Shown piece after piece: positions 1 to 10,881 of a stretch of DNA of 64,000 nucleotides. A program made the translations under genes and the position numbers. The notes under the pieces are model-generated. The model saw only the letters and a list, made by a program, of their open reading frames with translations, was not told the origin of the DNA and searched no databases. This stretch comes from Phreatobacter sp. (GTDB taxonomy: Bacteria; Pseudomonadota; Alphaproteobacteria; Rhizobiales; Phreatobacteraceae). Each line of letters begins with the position of its first letter. The first letter of the stretch is position 1. The stretch is taken from NCBI RefSeq assembly GCF_016793595.1, contig NZ_JAEULY010000015.1, positions 310,001 to 374,000 on the forward strand. Direction: 5' to 3'.

Positions 1-2039
1 TGGTCACCGACCAGTTCGACAAGGGCAAGTCGCTGTTCGAGCGTGGTGTCGCCGAGTACTACGACTACTCGCATTTCGGCCCGGATCCGCTGAAGCGGAT
101 CATCACCGAGGTGATGGAGCTCGACGTGGTGCCGATGGACGGCAAGGGCGTCATTCTCGACGGCAACATCCTCAACAACCGCCGGGACATCAAGAAGCAC
201 TGCGGCGAGGCGACGCTGAAGGCGCTGGACGAGTTCCACGCCAAATGTCGCGAACTGTGCTCTCCGGACGAGTATTACGAGGGCTATTCCGGCGACGACA
301 ACAAGCACCCCTGGGCGGGCAAGACCTTCCGCGACGTGCTGGACGAAATTCCGGACGAGACCGCGCGCAAATATATCGAGGTCGCCGCCAAGTCCGACGT
401 CGCCACCGAATCGCAGCTGACCAACGCGCTGAACGGCCTCAAGAACGTCCTGATGGACGATCCGAAGTACCTGCGGCTCTATTCCATCGTCGGCGGCAAC
501 GAGCGGCTGATCGACGGCCTCGCCGAGCGCATCTCGGCCAAGGTGATGCTGGAAAGCCGCGTCTCGAAGATCACCCGCAACGAGGGCGGCACCTACAATC
601 TGACGGTGCGCCGCAAGGGTCGCGACGAGGTGCACGAGTTCGACCATGTCGTGGTCGCGCTGCCGAACTACTGGGTCAGCCAGATCGAGTTCGAGGGCCG
701 CGGCGCCCGCATGGCGATCCAGAAGCACCAGGCGCGCTATGACAATCCCGCTCATTACCTGCGGGTGACGATCCAGTTCAAGAAGCCGTTCTGGAACGAG
801 CATTTCCAGGGCAGCTACATCATGACGGACGCCTTCGGCGGCGCCTGCCTCTATGACGAGTCCTCGCGCCATCCCTCCAAGCACGGCGTGCTCAGCTGGC
901 TGATCCCGGCGACGCAGGCCCTCGCGCTGTCGAACCTCGACGATGACAGGTTGATCGAGCTCGCGCTCGACTCGCTGCCGCAGGACCTGATCGCCACCGC
1001 CCGCAAGCAGTATCTCGACGCGAAGGTGCAGCGCTGGGTCGGCACGATCTCGGGCCTCCCGGGCGGCCATCCGGCTCCCGAGCTGCGCGAGCGGCACCAG
1101 CCGGACGGCAAGGTGCTGCCGAACCTCTATCTGGTCGGCGATTACCTGTTCGACTCGACCGTCAACGGCGCCTACGACTCGGCCAATTTCGCCGTCGACA
1201 TGATGATGGGCAAGCTGCGCGGAGCCGCCTATTCGGGCGCCCGCAAGAAGGCCGATCTCGAGAAGCAGAAGGGCGTGGTCGAGGAGGGCTTCGTCGAGTC
1301 GACGCTCACCGACGACTACCACGACAAATATGCCGTCGGCCTCTCCTACGAGGAGAGCTTCCGCGAGTATTTCGACGAGCAGTACAATGCCGACCTCTAC
1401 GAGTGCATTTTCGGCATCAAGGCGCCCTACACGCTCCTCGATGTCGGCTCGGCCTCCGGCCTGACGCTGAAGTGCTTCGCCGATATCGGCATCGACGCCT
1501 GGGGCATCGAGAACTCGCGTCACGTCCATGCCCAGACGCCGAAGGACTGGCTGCACCGCAACCTGCTCGGCGACGTCACCAACCTGCCGTTCGAGGACCA
1601 GTCTTTCGACGTGATCTACGACACGTGCCTCTGCTACGTACCGGAAGAGCTGATCGACAAGGCGATCGCCGAGCTCTACCGCGTCACCCGCATCGGCATC
1701 TTCTTCGGCGGCATCACCGCCGACATGACCCGCGAAGTGATCGAGTATCACGACGTCTTCGACGGCGTGCTGACGCTGGAATCGACCTGGCAGTGGTCGG
1801 AGCGCTTCCAGCGCCACGGCTGGCGCCCGGCGGTTCACGACCAGAAAATTCTCAAGAAGGCGTGGAAGATCGAGTGCGACGCCAACGAGGGCGACTTCCC
1901 CTGGTATCCGGATATGGAGACCATGCGCTATTGCTTCTACGCCAAGCCCGATGCCGGCAAGTGGGTGGAAAAGCTCATGGCGGGCCGTGAGAAGGGCCCG
2001 ACGAGCAAGCTGAAGCTGGTGGCCGGCGGCAAGCGCTGA
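1..2039 (+). CDS. FAD-dependent amine oxidase/methyltransferase fusion (5' truncated)
   Basis: The frame is open from base 3, so the start lies upstream of the window; the ATG at 111 is internal. The first ~410 visible residues look like the C-terminal part of a flavin amine oxidase/desaturase-type protein: an IVGGNERLIDGL segment, and the family's closing FAD-binding motif LYLVGDYLFDSTVNGAYDSA. The last ~230 residues form a class I SAM methyltransferase, with motif I LLDVGSASG and a downstream acidic DVIYDTCLCYVPEELI segment. The oxidase and methyltransferase are in one polypeptide with no stop between them. Substrate is unknown. The next gene is an ABC exporter, but a terminator separates them. 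Oxidase and methyltransferase assignments are confident; a joint biosynthetic role is inference. Confidence 0.8.
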   Translation, partial: VTDQFDKGKSLFERGVAEYYDYSHFGPDPLKRIITEVMELDVVPMDGKGVILDGNILNNRRDIKKHCGEATLKALDEFHAKCRELCSPDEYYEGYSGDDNKHPWAGKTFRDVLDEIPDETARKYIEVAAKSDVATESQLTNALNGLKNVLMDDPKYLRLYSIVGGNERLIDGLAERISAKVMLESRVSKITRNEGGTYNLTVRRKGRDEVHEFDHVVVALPNYWVSQIEFEGRGARMAIQKHQARYDNPAHYLRVTIQFKKPFWNEHFQGSYIMTDAFGGACLYDESSRHPSKHGVLSWLIPATQALALSNLDDDRLIELALDSLPQDLIATARKQYLDAKVQRWVGTISGLPGGHPAPELRERHQPDGKVLPNLYLVGDYLFDSTVNGAYDSANFAVDMMMGKLRGAAYSGARKKADLEKQKGVVEEGFVESTLTDDYHDKYAVGLSYEESFREYFDEQYNADLYECIFGIKAPYTLLDVGSASGLTLKCFADIGIDAWGIENSRHVHAQTPKDWLHRNLLGDVTNLPFEDQSFDVIYDTCLCYVPEELIDKAIAELYRVTRIGIFFGGITADMTREVIEYHDVFDGVLTLESTWQWSERFQRHGWRPAVHDQKILKKAWKIECDANEGDFPWYPDMETMRYCFYAKPDAGKWVEKLMAGREKGPTSKLKLVAGGKR

Positions 2040-2068
2040 TCACGCTGCAATCGATCTCAACGGTATCG

Positions 2069-2100
2069 GAGGCCGGGCTTTTTGCCCGGCCTTCTTCGTT
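2069..2100 (+). terminator. Rho-independent terminator after the fusion gene
   Basis: A GGCCGGGC / GCCCGGCC stem (2071-2078 with 2084-2091, plus one further A-T pair) closes a TTTTT loop and is followed by TTCTTCGTTT. It begins about 30 bases after the stop codon of the upstream gene. Confidence 0.8.
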
Positions 2101-2223
2101 TCTGCCGGAAGAAGGCTTGCATCGCGACGGATTTCGGGTGCATCGCGCCGTTGAATGAGGCAAGACGGGTGGAGCGCACTTCTCGCACCCCTCGCCCCGG
2201 GCAGGCAGGATCCAGAGCCGGAC

Positions 2224-4068
2224 ATGATCCAGGACAAGAACTACGTCGAGCCCGAAGAGGACAACGACGAGGAGGAAGAAGAGGACGTCAGCGCCGACGA
2301 CATCAAGGCGATCCTGCGGTTCCTCTCGCCCTTCGCCGCGCCCTACAAGGGCCTGCTGGCCTTTCTCGGCGTCCTGATCCTGATCGAGGCGGGGCTCAAC
2401 TTCTCCTTCCCGCTCGTCACCCAGTATCTGATCGACGAAGGCCTCATCAAGAAGGAGTGGCGGGCGCTCATCAACTCGCTGATCTTCATGGGCGTGGCGG
2501 CGCTGGCGGTCTCCGTGGTCGCGCTGATCGCCGACTACGTCTACACGCGCCTGTTCACCCAGATGACCAAGGACATCCGGCAGCACCTGTTCGACCACGT
2601 GCAGTCGATGTCGATGCCGTTCTTCCACACGACGCCGACCGGCACGGTGCTGTCGCGCTTCTCCGGCGACCTCGTCGCGCTGGAAGCCGGCATTGTCGGC
2701 GTGGTGCCGCAATTCATCATGCCGTTCATGGAGGTCATCTACGCGACCATCCTGATGTTCATGTTCGACATCTGGCTCGGCCTGATCGCCTCGCTGATCT
2801 TCCCGCTGATCCTGTGGTGGCCGCGCATCTTCGCGCGCAAGGCCTTCATCGCGGCCTATGAGAAGCGCCAGACCGAGGGCCGCCTGATCGGCGCGGTCCA
2901 GGAGAACGTCGCGGCCCAGCCGGTGATCAAGGCGTTCGGGCTCGCGCCCCGCGCGCGCATCGACTTCTCGACGCTGAACACATCATGGTTCGGCATCGCG
3001 CGGCGCACGAATTTCGCCTCGGCGCTGGTCGAGCGCACCGCGCAGACCGGCCTCTATGTCATCCACATCGCGGTCTTCGCGCTCGGCGCCTACTGGGCCT
3101 ATACGGAGCGGATCACGGTCGGCACGATCATCGCCTTCGAGGGCGTGTTCCTGTCGATGGGCTATGCGCTCACCAACGTCACGCAATACGTGCCGACGCT
3201 GGCGCAGGCCGCCGGCTCCATCCACCACCTCAACGACCTCCTCGCGGTGAAGCCGACCATGGTCGACCCGCCCGGCGCCGGCGAACTGAAGCCGTTCGAG
3301 CGCGAGGTGCGTTTCGAGACGGTCGCCTTCTCCTATCCGGGTTCGTCGTTCCGGACCGAGGGGCTCGACGTCACGGTGCCGAAGGGTTCGTTCCTCGGCA
3401 TTGTCGGACCCTCCGGCTCCGGCAAGAGCACCTTCCTCAACCTGCTGATGCGCTTCTACGACCCGAGCGAGGGGCGCGTGACGATCGATGGCACCGACAT
3501 CCGCACGGTGACGCAGGAATCGCTGCGTCGGCAGATGGCCGTGGTGTTCCAGGAGAGCTTCCTGTTCAACACCTCCATCGCCGAGAACATCCGCATGGCG
3601 CATCCCGCCGCCACGATCGAGGAGATCCACGAAGCGGCGCGCCAGGCGGAGGTGCATGATTTCATCATCTCGCTGCCGGCCGGCTACGACACGGTGGTCG
3701 GCGAGCGCGGCGGCCAGCTCTCGGGCGGGCAGCGGCAGCGCGTCGCCATCGCGCGCGCGCTCGTGCGCAACCCCGCGCTGCTGATCCTCGACGAGGCGAC
3801 CAGCGCCCTCGACGCCGCGACGGAAGCGAAGCTCAACGACACGCTGCGCAAGATCGCGGAGACGCGTACCGTGGTCTCGGTGACCCATCGGCTCGGCAGC
3901 GTCGTCACAGCCGACCGCATCATCGTGCTGGAGCACGGCCATATCGTCGAGACCGGCACGCACAGCGCGCTGCTCAGGCAGGACGGTCTCTACGCCACGA
4001 TGTGGTCACGCCAGCAATCGGCCCGGCGCGTCGTGGCGCGGGAGGACGACGAGGAAGAAGAGGAATAG
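2224..4068 (+). CDS. ABC exporter, fused permease and ATPase
   Basis: This is a 614-residue half-transporter of the ABC exporter type (MsbA/LapB-like layout). A six-helix transmembrane domain covers about residues 40-330. The nucleotide-binding domain follows, with Walker A GPSGSGKST, signature [15 protein letters not shown] and Walker B LLILDEATSALD. The chosen ATG (2224) begins MIQDKNYVEP; an earlier in-frame ATG at 2155 would add a non-conserved-looking leader. Both ends are unusually acidic: an EDNDEEEEEDV-type run near the N terminus and DDEEEEE at the very C terminus. It should work as a homodimer exporting a hydrophobic or amphipathic compound or peptide; the cargo cannot be read from sequence. 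A terminator separates it from the upstream oxidase-methyltransferase gene. Confidence 0.88.
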   Translation: MIQDKNYVEPEEDNDEEEEEDVSADDIKAILRFLSPFAAPYKGLLAFLGVLILIEAGLNFSFPLVTQYLIDEGLIKKEWRALINSLIFMGVAALAVSVVALIADYVYTRLFTQMTKDIRQHLFDHVQSMSMPFFHTTPTGTVLSRFSGDLVALEAGIVGVVPQFIMPFMEVIYATILMFMFDIWLGLIASLIFPLILWWPRIFARKAFIAAYEKRQTEGRLIGAVQENVAAQPVIKAFGLAPRARIDFSTLNTSWFGIARRTNFASALVERTAQTGLYVIHIAVFALGAYWAYTERITVGTIIAFEGVFLSMGYALTNVTQYVPTLAQAAGSIHHLNDLLAVKPTMVDPPGAGELKPFEREVRFETVAFSYPGSSFRTEGLDVTVPKGSFLGIVGPSGSGKSTFLNLLMRFYDPSEGRVTIDGTDIRTVTQESLRRQMAVVFQESFLFNTSIAENIRMAHPAATIEEIHEAARQAEVHDFIISLPAGYDTVVGERGGQLSGGQRQRVAIARALVRNPALLILDEATSALDAATEAKLNDTLRKIAETRTVVSVTHRLGSVVTADRIIVLEHGHIVETGTHSALLRQDGLYATMWSRQQSARRVVAREDDEEEEE

Positions 4069-4193
4069 GCTGGCTAGCGCCCTCTCCGGAGAGGAGGGTT
4101 GCTGTCCGACGGGCGCAAAAGGCAAATGCCTTCCCTTTCTGTCGCTGATCCATCCCCTTACAATCGCTGCGTTTTCCTCGATGGAGGCGCGGC

Positions 4194-4481
4194 ATGTCCG
4201 TCAGCGTGGCCGAATCACATGCAACTGGCCTCAGGAGCGCGCTCGCCACGCTCCGCCGTACATTCGCGCCGGCGGACCATCTGGCGCTCTGGACGCTGAC
4301 GCTGGACGGAGCGGTCGCCGGGGCGCTGCTGCGCGAGGGCGGCAGCTATCGGCTCGACCTCGTCGGCAGGGAGGCCGAGACGCGCGACCTGCTCGCCAAT
4401 GCCGATGGCATCGCGGTTCTGGAAAACCAGCTGTCCGCTCGTCTCGGCGGCACGGTGCGGCTTCAGGCGGTCGCGGCATAG
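4194..4481 (+). CDS. Hypothetical protein, 95 aa
   Basis: The reading frame begins MSVSVAESHATG and has a TGGAGG ribosome-binding site about 10 bases upstream of the ATG. I recognise no family. The protein is alanine- and leucine-rich, with no signal peptide or clear membrane helix, and has predicted alternating helix and strand (for example LALWTLTLDGAVAGALL). It lies alone between the exporter and the 3' end of the sulfate operon, which is convergent. The good RBS and compatible codon use support a real gene; function is unknown. Confidence 0.5.
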   Translation: MSVSVAESHATGLRSALATLRRTFAPADHLALWTLTLDGAVAGALLREGGSYRLDLVGREAETRDLLANADGIAVLENQLSARLGGTVRLQAVAA

Positions 4482-4571
4482 GGCGAGCTCGTCTCTGCGT
4501 GGATCAATAGCCTCTCACCAGCGCCGGATGAGGGGGATCAGCAGGCACCTTCACCCGCCCGCTGCGCGGGC

Positions 4572-4596
4572 ACCCTCTCCCGCAAGGGGAGAGGGT
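4572..4596. repeat. Intergenic palindrome between convergent genes
   Basis: ACCCTCTCCC (4572-4581) and GGGAGAGGGT (4587-4596) form a perfect 10-bp stem with loop GCAAG. It lies between the small + gene and the end of the minus-strand sulfate operon. Hairpins of this type are commonly dispersed between genes in GC-rich alphaproteobacteria. It may act as a bidirectional 3' end, but there is no U-tract. Confidence 0.5.
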
Positions 4597-4668
4597 TCGG
4601 AGCCCCCCAATAAGGGGTCGAGCCTCTCCGTCGAACCATCGGGTAAGCGATCCACCACTGATCAACAC

Positions 4669-6606
4669 TCACAGCTGCGAGGCATCGAGCGAGGTCAGCG
4701 CAGCTTCCGAGCGCGCGAGGATCAGTTCCACCACTTGTTCCGCCGCATCCTCGGCCGTCACGACGTCCGAGCGCAGCACCAACGCCGGGTCGAGCGGCGG
4801 CTCGTAGGCCTGCGCGCGACCGGTAAAGTGGGCGATGCTGCCCGCCTCGGCACGCGCATAGAGGCCTTTCGGATCACGCTCGCGGCAGGTATCCGGCGAG
4901 GCATCGACGAAGATTTCGAGGAACTGCCCACCGCCGAACTGCGCCGCCACCCGGTCGCGGTCCGCGCGAAACGGCGAGACCAGCGCCACGAGCACGATCA
5001 GCCCTGCCTCGGTCATCAGCTTGGCCACTTCCCCGACGCGCCGGACGTTCTCCGAGCGCGCGGCCGCATCGAAGCCGAGATCGGCGTTCAGCCCCTGTCG
5101 GAGATTGTCGCCGTCGAGCAGCGCCGTGTGCCGGCCGAACGCCACGAGGCGGCGCTCCACCAGATTGGCGATGGTCGATTTCCCCGAGCCCGGCAGGCCG
5201 GTCAGCCAGACGACAAGGGGAGACTGCCCCTTGAGACCAGCGCGCGCGGCCGGCGTCACTTCTGTCGGATGGCGGTGAACCTCGCGCGCACGGTCGAGGC
5301 TCTCGACGATCATGCCGGCCGCGACCGTCAGATGCGTCGCGCGGTCGACGAGGATGAAGCCGCCGGTCTCGCGGTTATCGGAATAGGGGTCGAAGGCGAT
5401 GCGGCTTGCCGTCTCGATCTCCGCCCGGCCGATGGCGTTCAGCTCGAACCCCTGCGGAGCGGGGAGGCGGGCGAGGCTCGCCACGTCCAGCCGGTCCACG
5501 AGGCGCGTGACGGTGGCGGGCACGGTGGCGCTGCCGATCTTCAGGAGATAGCGGTCGCCGGCGCGGCCGGCCTTCTCGTCCATCCAGACGAGGTCGGCGG
5601 CAAGGCGGCGCGCTGTGGCCGGACGCTGGCGCGGGTCGGCTAGGAGGTCGCCGCGCGAGATGTCGACTTCGTCCGAAAGGGTGAGCGTGACGGCGCGCGC
5701 CGCCTCGGCGGCGGCCAGATCTCCGTCCTGCGTGACGATGCGCCTGACGCGCGAGGCGCGCCCCGAAGCCGCGACCACCACGGGATCGCCGACCGCGACG
5801 CGACCCGAAGCGATCGTGCCGGCGAAGCCGCGGAAATCGAGACTCGCGCGGTTGACCCACTGCACCGCCATGCGGAAGGGCGCGGCGGCATCCTCGCCTG
5901 TCGTCTGAACCTGCTCGAGGTGGCGGATCAGCGTCGGCCCCTCATACCAGGGCGTATTGCGGCTGCGGATGGTGACATTGTCGCCGAATCGCGCCGAGAC
6001 CGGCACCGCGACAACCGAACGGAAGCCGAGCGGCGCGGCGAAGGCATGGAAGTCCGCGACGATTGCTTCGAAGCCGTCCCGCGAGAAATCGACGAGGTCG
6101 ATCTTGTTCACCGCCAGCACGACATGGCGGATGCCGAGCAGCGAGACGATGGCGGCATGGCGGCGGGTCTGCTCAAGCAGGCCCTTGCGCGCATCGACCA
6201 GCAGGATGGCCAGCTCGGCGGTGGAGGCGCCCGTCGCCATGTTGCGCGTGTACTGGGCGTGGCCGGGCGTGTCCGCGACGATGAAGGCGCGCCGCGCGGT
6301 GGAGAAGAAACGGTAGGCGACATCGATGGTGATGCCCTGCTCGCGCTCGGCCTCCAGTCCGTCGAGCAGCAGGGCAAGATCGAGATCCTCGCCCGTCGTG
6401 CCGAAGCGGCGCGAATCCGATGCCAACCCCGCGACCTGATCCTCAAGCAGGCCGATGGAATCGTGAAGCAGGCGGCCGATCAGCGTCGACTTTCCGTCAT
6501 CGACCGAGCCGCAGGTGATGAAGCGCAGCGCGCCGCGGTCACGAACGGGGAGCAGGTCATTGGCAGGATCGAGGCCGAGTGGCCGGGTGGCGAGCGAGAC
6601 GGTCAT
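4669..6606 (-). CDS. cysNC: Bifunctional sulfate adenylyltransferase large subunit / APS kinase
   Basis: This 645-residue fusion carries the GTPase subunit of ATP sulfurylase (CysN) followed by APS kinase (CysC), the same arrangement as rhizobial NodQ. The GTPase G1 motif GSVDDGKST is near residue 33, with DTPGH and NKIDLVD following. The APS kinase P-loop GLPGSGKST comes about 180 residues before the C terminus. With CysD it makes APS from ATP and sulfate at the expense of GTP; the kinase domain makes PAPS. The ATG at 6606 overlaps the cysD stop by one base (TGATG), which fixes the start and implies translational coupling. It is the last gene of the sulfate operon. Confidence 0.95.
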   Translation of the reverse strand: MTVSLATRPLGLDPANDLLPVRDRGALRFITCGSVDDGKSTLIGRLLHDSIGLLEDQVAGLASDSRRFGTTGEDLDLALLLDGLEAEREQGITIDVAYRFFSTARRAFIVADTPGHAQYTRNMATGASTAELAILLVDARKGLLEQTRRHAAIVSLLGIRHVVLAVNKIDLVDFSRDGFEAIVADFHAFAAPLGFRSVVAVPVSARFGDNVTIRSRNTPWYEGPTLIRHLEQVQTTGEDAAAPFRMAVQWVNRASLDFRGFAGTIASGRVAVGDPVVVAASGRASRVRRIVTQDGDLAAAEAARAVTLTLSDEVDISRGDLLADPRQRPATARRLAADLVWMDEKAGRAGDRYLLKIGSATVPATVTRLVDRLDVASLARLPAPQGFELNAIGRAEIETASRIAFDPYSDNRETGGFILVDRATHLTVAAGMIVESLDRAREVHRHPTEVTPAARAGLKGQSPLVVWLTGLPGSGKSTIANLVERRLVAFGRHTALLDGDNLRQGLNADLGFDAAARSENVRRVGEVAKLMTEAGLIVLVALVSPFRADRDRVAAQFGGGQFLEIFVDASPDTCRERDPKGLYARAEAGSIAHFTGRAQAYEPPLDPALVLRSDVVTAEDAAEQVVELILARSEAALTSLDASQL

Positions 6607-7568
6607 CAGAAATACCCTTCGCGCTTCTTGCGTTCCATCGAGGCCTGGAGCGCGCCGTCGACGAGCCGGCCCTGCCGCTCCGACGAACGCGAGGCGACGA
6701 TCTCGGCGATGATGGCCTCGACCGTGACGGCCTCGGATTCGATGGCGCCGGTCAGCGGCCAGCAGCCGAGCGTGCGGAAGCGGACACGCTTCGTGACGAC
6801 GGTCTCGCCGGGCCGAAATCGCATGCGCTCGTCGTCGACCATGATCAGCGCGCCGCCGCGCTCGACCACCTTCTGCTCGGCGGCGAGATAGATCGGCACG
6901 ATCGGGATGGCTTCGGCGCGGATGTAGTCCCACACATCCAGCTCGGTCCAGTTGGACAGCGGGAAGACGCGCATCGTGTCACCGGGGGCGAGGCGGGTAT
7001 TGTAGAGCCGCCAGAGTTCGGGGCGCTGGTTGCGCGGATCCCAGACATGACCCGACGAGCGATGCGAGAAGATGCGCTCCTTGGCGCGCGCCTTTTCCTC
7101 GTCGCGGCGCCCGCCGCCGAAGGCCGCGTCGAAGCCGTGCTGGTCGAGCGCCGCCTTCAGCGTCTCGGTGAGCATCTGGCGGGAGTACTCGCCGGTCTCG
7201 GTGTCGAAGGGCGTGACCCCCGCCGCCGCGGCCGCCTCGTTGCTGTGGACGAGAACGTTCAGCCCGTATTTGCCGGCGATCCGGTCGCGGTGGTCGATCA
7301 GCGCGCGGAAGTCCCAGCCGGAGGCGATGTGCAGGAACGGGAAGGGCGGCGGCGCGGGGTAGAAGGCCTTGCGCGCGATGTGCAGCATCACGCTGGAATC
7401 CTTGCCCACCGAATAGAGCATTACCGGGTTGCGGAATTCGGCCACGACCTCGCGCATGACGAAGATGGCCTCGTCCTCGAGGCGCTGAAGGTGGGGCGAA
7501 AGCGGCCGGCGGCCCTCCCCGGAGGAGAAGGTGTCAGCGCCCGGAATGCGGGCGGCGGAAGCAGTCAC
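6606..7568 (-). CDS. cysD: Sulfate adenylyltransferase subunit 2
   Basis: A 320-residue PP-loop ATPase that adenylates sulfate in complex with CysN. The ATP-binding segment [19 protein letters not shown] lies near residue 50. The length and the C-terminal [11 protein letters not shown] ending are typical of CysD. The start is GTG at 7568, 21 bases after the stop of the DUF934 gene. It overlaps cysNC by one base. Confidence 0.95.
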   Translation of the reverse strand: MTASAARIPGADTFSSGEGRRPLSPHLQRLEDEAIFVMREVVAEFRNPVMLYSVGKDSSVMLHIARKAFYPAPPPFPFLHIASGWDFRALIDHRDRIAGKYGLNVLVHSNEAAAAAGVTPFDTETGEYSRQMLTETLKAALDQHGFDAAFGGGRRDEEKARAKERIFSHRSSGHVWDPRNQRPELWRLYNTRLAPGDTMRVFPLSNWTELDVWDYIRAEAIPIVPIYLAAEQKVVERGGALIMVDDERMRFRPGETVVTKRVRFRTLGCWPLTGAIESEAVTVEAIIAEIVASRSSERQGRLVDGALQASMERKKREGYF

Positions 7569-7589
7569 GACGGGATACTCCGATAGGCC

Positions 7590-8123
7590 TCAGGCGGGTG
7601 GAAACGGGACCGGCGTGCGGCGCAGCCAGGGGCGCGCGCCGGGAGCGGCGGGAACCTCGGCCGTGTCATTCGACGCCGGCTGATAATGACGGGAGACGGC
7701 GACGATGCGTCCCGTCTCGATGGCGCGGGCGGTGCCTTCGTGAGCCACGTCGAACGCGTCGACGCCGGCGCGCGCGAGCAGCGTGACCTGGTCGCGGAGC
7801 ACATCGCCGGATGCGCGTATTTCGCCGGCAAATAAGTGCCGATCACGCAGCAGTCGGGCGATGGAATAGAGGCGGCCGTCGGCATAGCGCGGGATGACCA
7901 GCTTCACGAGCGACAGCCGCGGCAGGATGGCCTCCAGCCCGTCGAGCTTCTCGCCCGAGGCGATGACGACGCCGAGCGGCGCGTTGCGGGCCTCCAGCGC
8001 GGGCCATTCGGCGACAAGCCGCGCCTTGGGCAGGCCCACGGGACCACTGTCGGGGAAAGCCTCGCCCTCGGCTGGAAAGGTCCAGTCGTCGGTGACGCGA
8101 ACCCCGTGTCGGAAGAGTGCCAT
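7590..8123 (-). CDS. DUF934 family protein in the cys operon
   Basis: A 177-residue protein starting MALFRHGVRVTDDW. It matches the DUF934 type found beside sulfite reductase and APS reductase genes in many proteobacteria, where it is presumed to help reductive sulfate assimilation; its biochemical role is not established. A PRYADGRLYSIARLLRDR segment and an AGVDAFDVA segment near the C-terminal third fit the family. The ATG is two bases after the cysH stop, so translation is probably coupled. An alternative start 15 codons upstream would overlap cysH. Confidence 0.85.
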   Translation of the reverse strand: MALFRHGVRVTDDWTFPAEGEAFPDSGPVGLPKARLVAEWPALEARNAPLGVVIASGEKLDGLEAILPRLSLVKLVIPRYADGRLYSIARLLRDRHLFAGEIRASGDVLRDQVTLLARAGVDAFDVAHEGTARAIETGRIVAVSRHYQPASNDTAEVPAAPGARPWLRRTPVPFPPA

Positions 8124-8125
8124 GA

Positions 8126-8861
8126 TCAATACCCTGCCGTTGCTGCCGCCGGCCGATGGATGCCGCATTCCGTCTTGGCCGTGCCGCGCCAGCGACCGGC
8201 GCGGACGTCCTCGTCACTGGCGACCCGCGAGGTGCAGGGCGCGCAGCCGATGGAGGCATAGCGTTCCGCCACCAGCGGATGCGGCGGCAGATCGTGAGCC
8301 TCGGCATAGGCGGCGATCTCGGCCGCGCCCCAGCCCGCGAGCGGATTGACCTTGATCCGAGCACCCTCGGCCTCGAAGACATCGAGGCTGCTCCGCGTCT
8401 CGGCCTGAAAGCGCTTGCGGCCCGACATCCACGCCGCGAAGGGTTCAAGGGCACGTGCGAGCGGCGCGACCTTGCGGAAGCCGCAGCAGGCATCGGGATT
8501 CTGTTCGGCCAGCGCCAGCCATGGATCGCGCACGCGCGCCTCATCCGCAGAGGGACCGACCGACCGGACGTCCGTCAGGCCGAGACGCGTGACCAGCGCG
8601 TCGCGGTAGCCGAGCGTCTCGCGGAAGTGGCGGCCAGTATCGACGAAGATCACGGGAACATGGCGGTCGACCTCCGCCGCCATGTGCAGCAGCACGGCCG
8701 ATTCCGCGCCGAAAGACGAGACCAGTGCGATGCGACCGGCGAACAGGTGGCTCAGCGCCAGTTCCACAAGCGCGGCAGGTTCGCGGCCGCCATGGAAGCG
8801 CTCTAGCGCGGCCGCCTCCTCGGACAGCGCGGCGAGCGGCTCAGGACGCGCGCGGGACAGG

Positions 8862-8875
<14 letters not shown>
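8126..8875 (-). CDS. cysH: APS reductase (assimilatory, iron-sulfur type)
   Basis: A 249-residue adenylylsulfate/PAPS reductase. A PP-loop-like SSFGAESAVLLHM is near residue 50. Two cysteine pairs, CCGFRK and CAPC, are the [4Fe-4S] ligands of the APS-specific subfamily, and the catalytic cysteine is in the C-terminal ECGIH motif. E. coli-type PAPS reductases lack the two pairs, so this enzyme should reduce APS directly with thioredoxin or glutathione. The chosen ATG at 8875 begins MPRLDLSRARP and overlaps the cysI stop by 14 bases; an upstream in-frame start at 8920 is less likely. Confidence 0.92.
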
Positions 8876-10520
<1,645 letters not shown>

Positions 10521-10534
10521 GGACAGAACGACCT

Positions 10535-10870
10535 TCAGAGGTGGGCGTAGGCTTCGGGGGGCAGCGGCACGGTCGGGCCGGTCGCGCGGATCAGTTCGCG
10601 CAGCGACACGGGCCGCACGAAGCCGCCTTCGCGGATGATCTCGATCAGCGCCGGCTCGACGATGAGGCAGGCGTCCTGATCGGCATTTGCGCGGGCGAGC
10701 AGGGCGTCGGCGTCTTCCGACGTCTCGGCGACTTCGGCTCGGCCGATATCGATGGACCATGTGCCGTCGCCGTGACGGAAGACCACCGCACCAGTGGCGA
10801 GATCGTTGGAAGTGGCGACGACCGGCTTGAAGACCTTGGACTTGCGGGCCTGCTGAGGATTGGCGGACAT
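10535..10870 (-). CDS. DUF2849 small protein
   Basis: A 111-residue protein beginning MSANPQQARKSKVFKPVVATSND. The compact strand pattern with a GAVVFRHGDGTWS segment and C-terminal PVSLRELIRATGPTV matches DUF2849, which is regularly found between cysG and cysI in alphaproteobacteria. The function is unproven; a role in sulfite reductase assembly or regulation is inferred from context only. It starts 11 bases after the cysG stop. Confidence 0.85.
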   Translation of the reverse strand: MSANPQQARKSKVFKPVVATSNDLATGAVVFRHGDGTWSIDIGRAEVAETSEDADALLARANADQDACLIVEPALIEIIREGGFVRPVSLRELIRATGPTVPLPPEAYAHL

Positions 10871-10881
10871 GGGCGTCTCCT

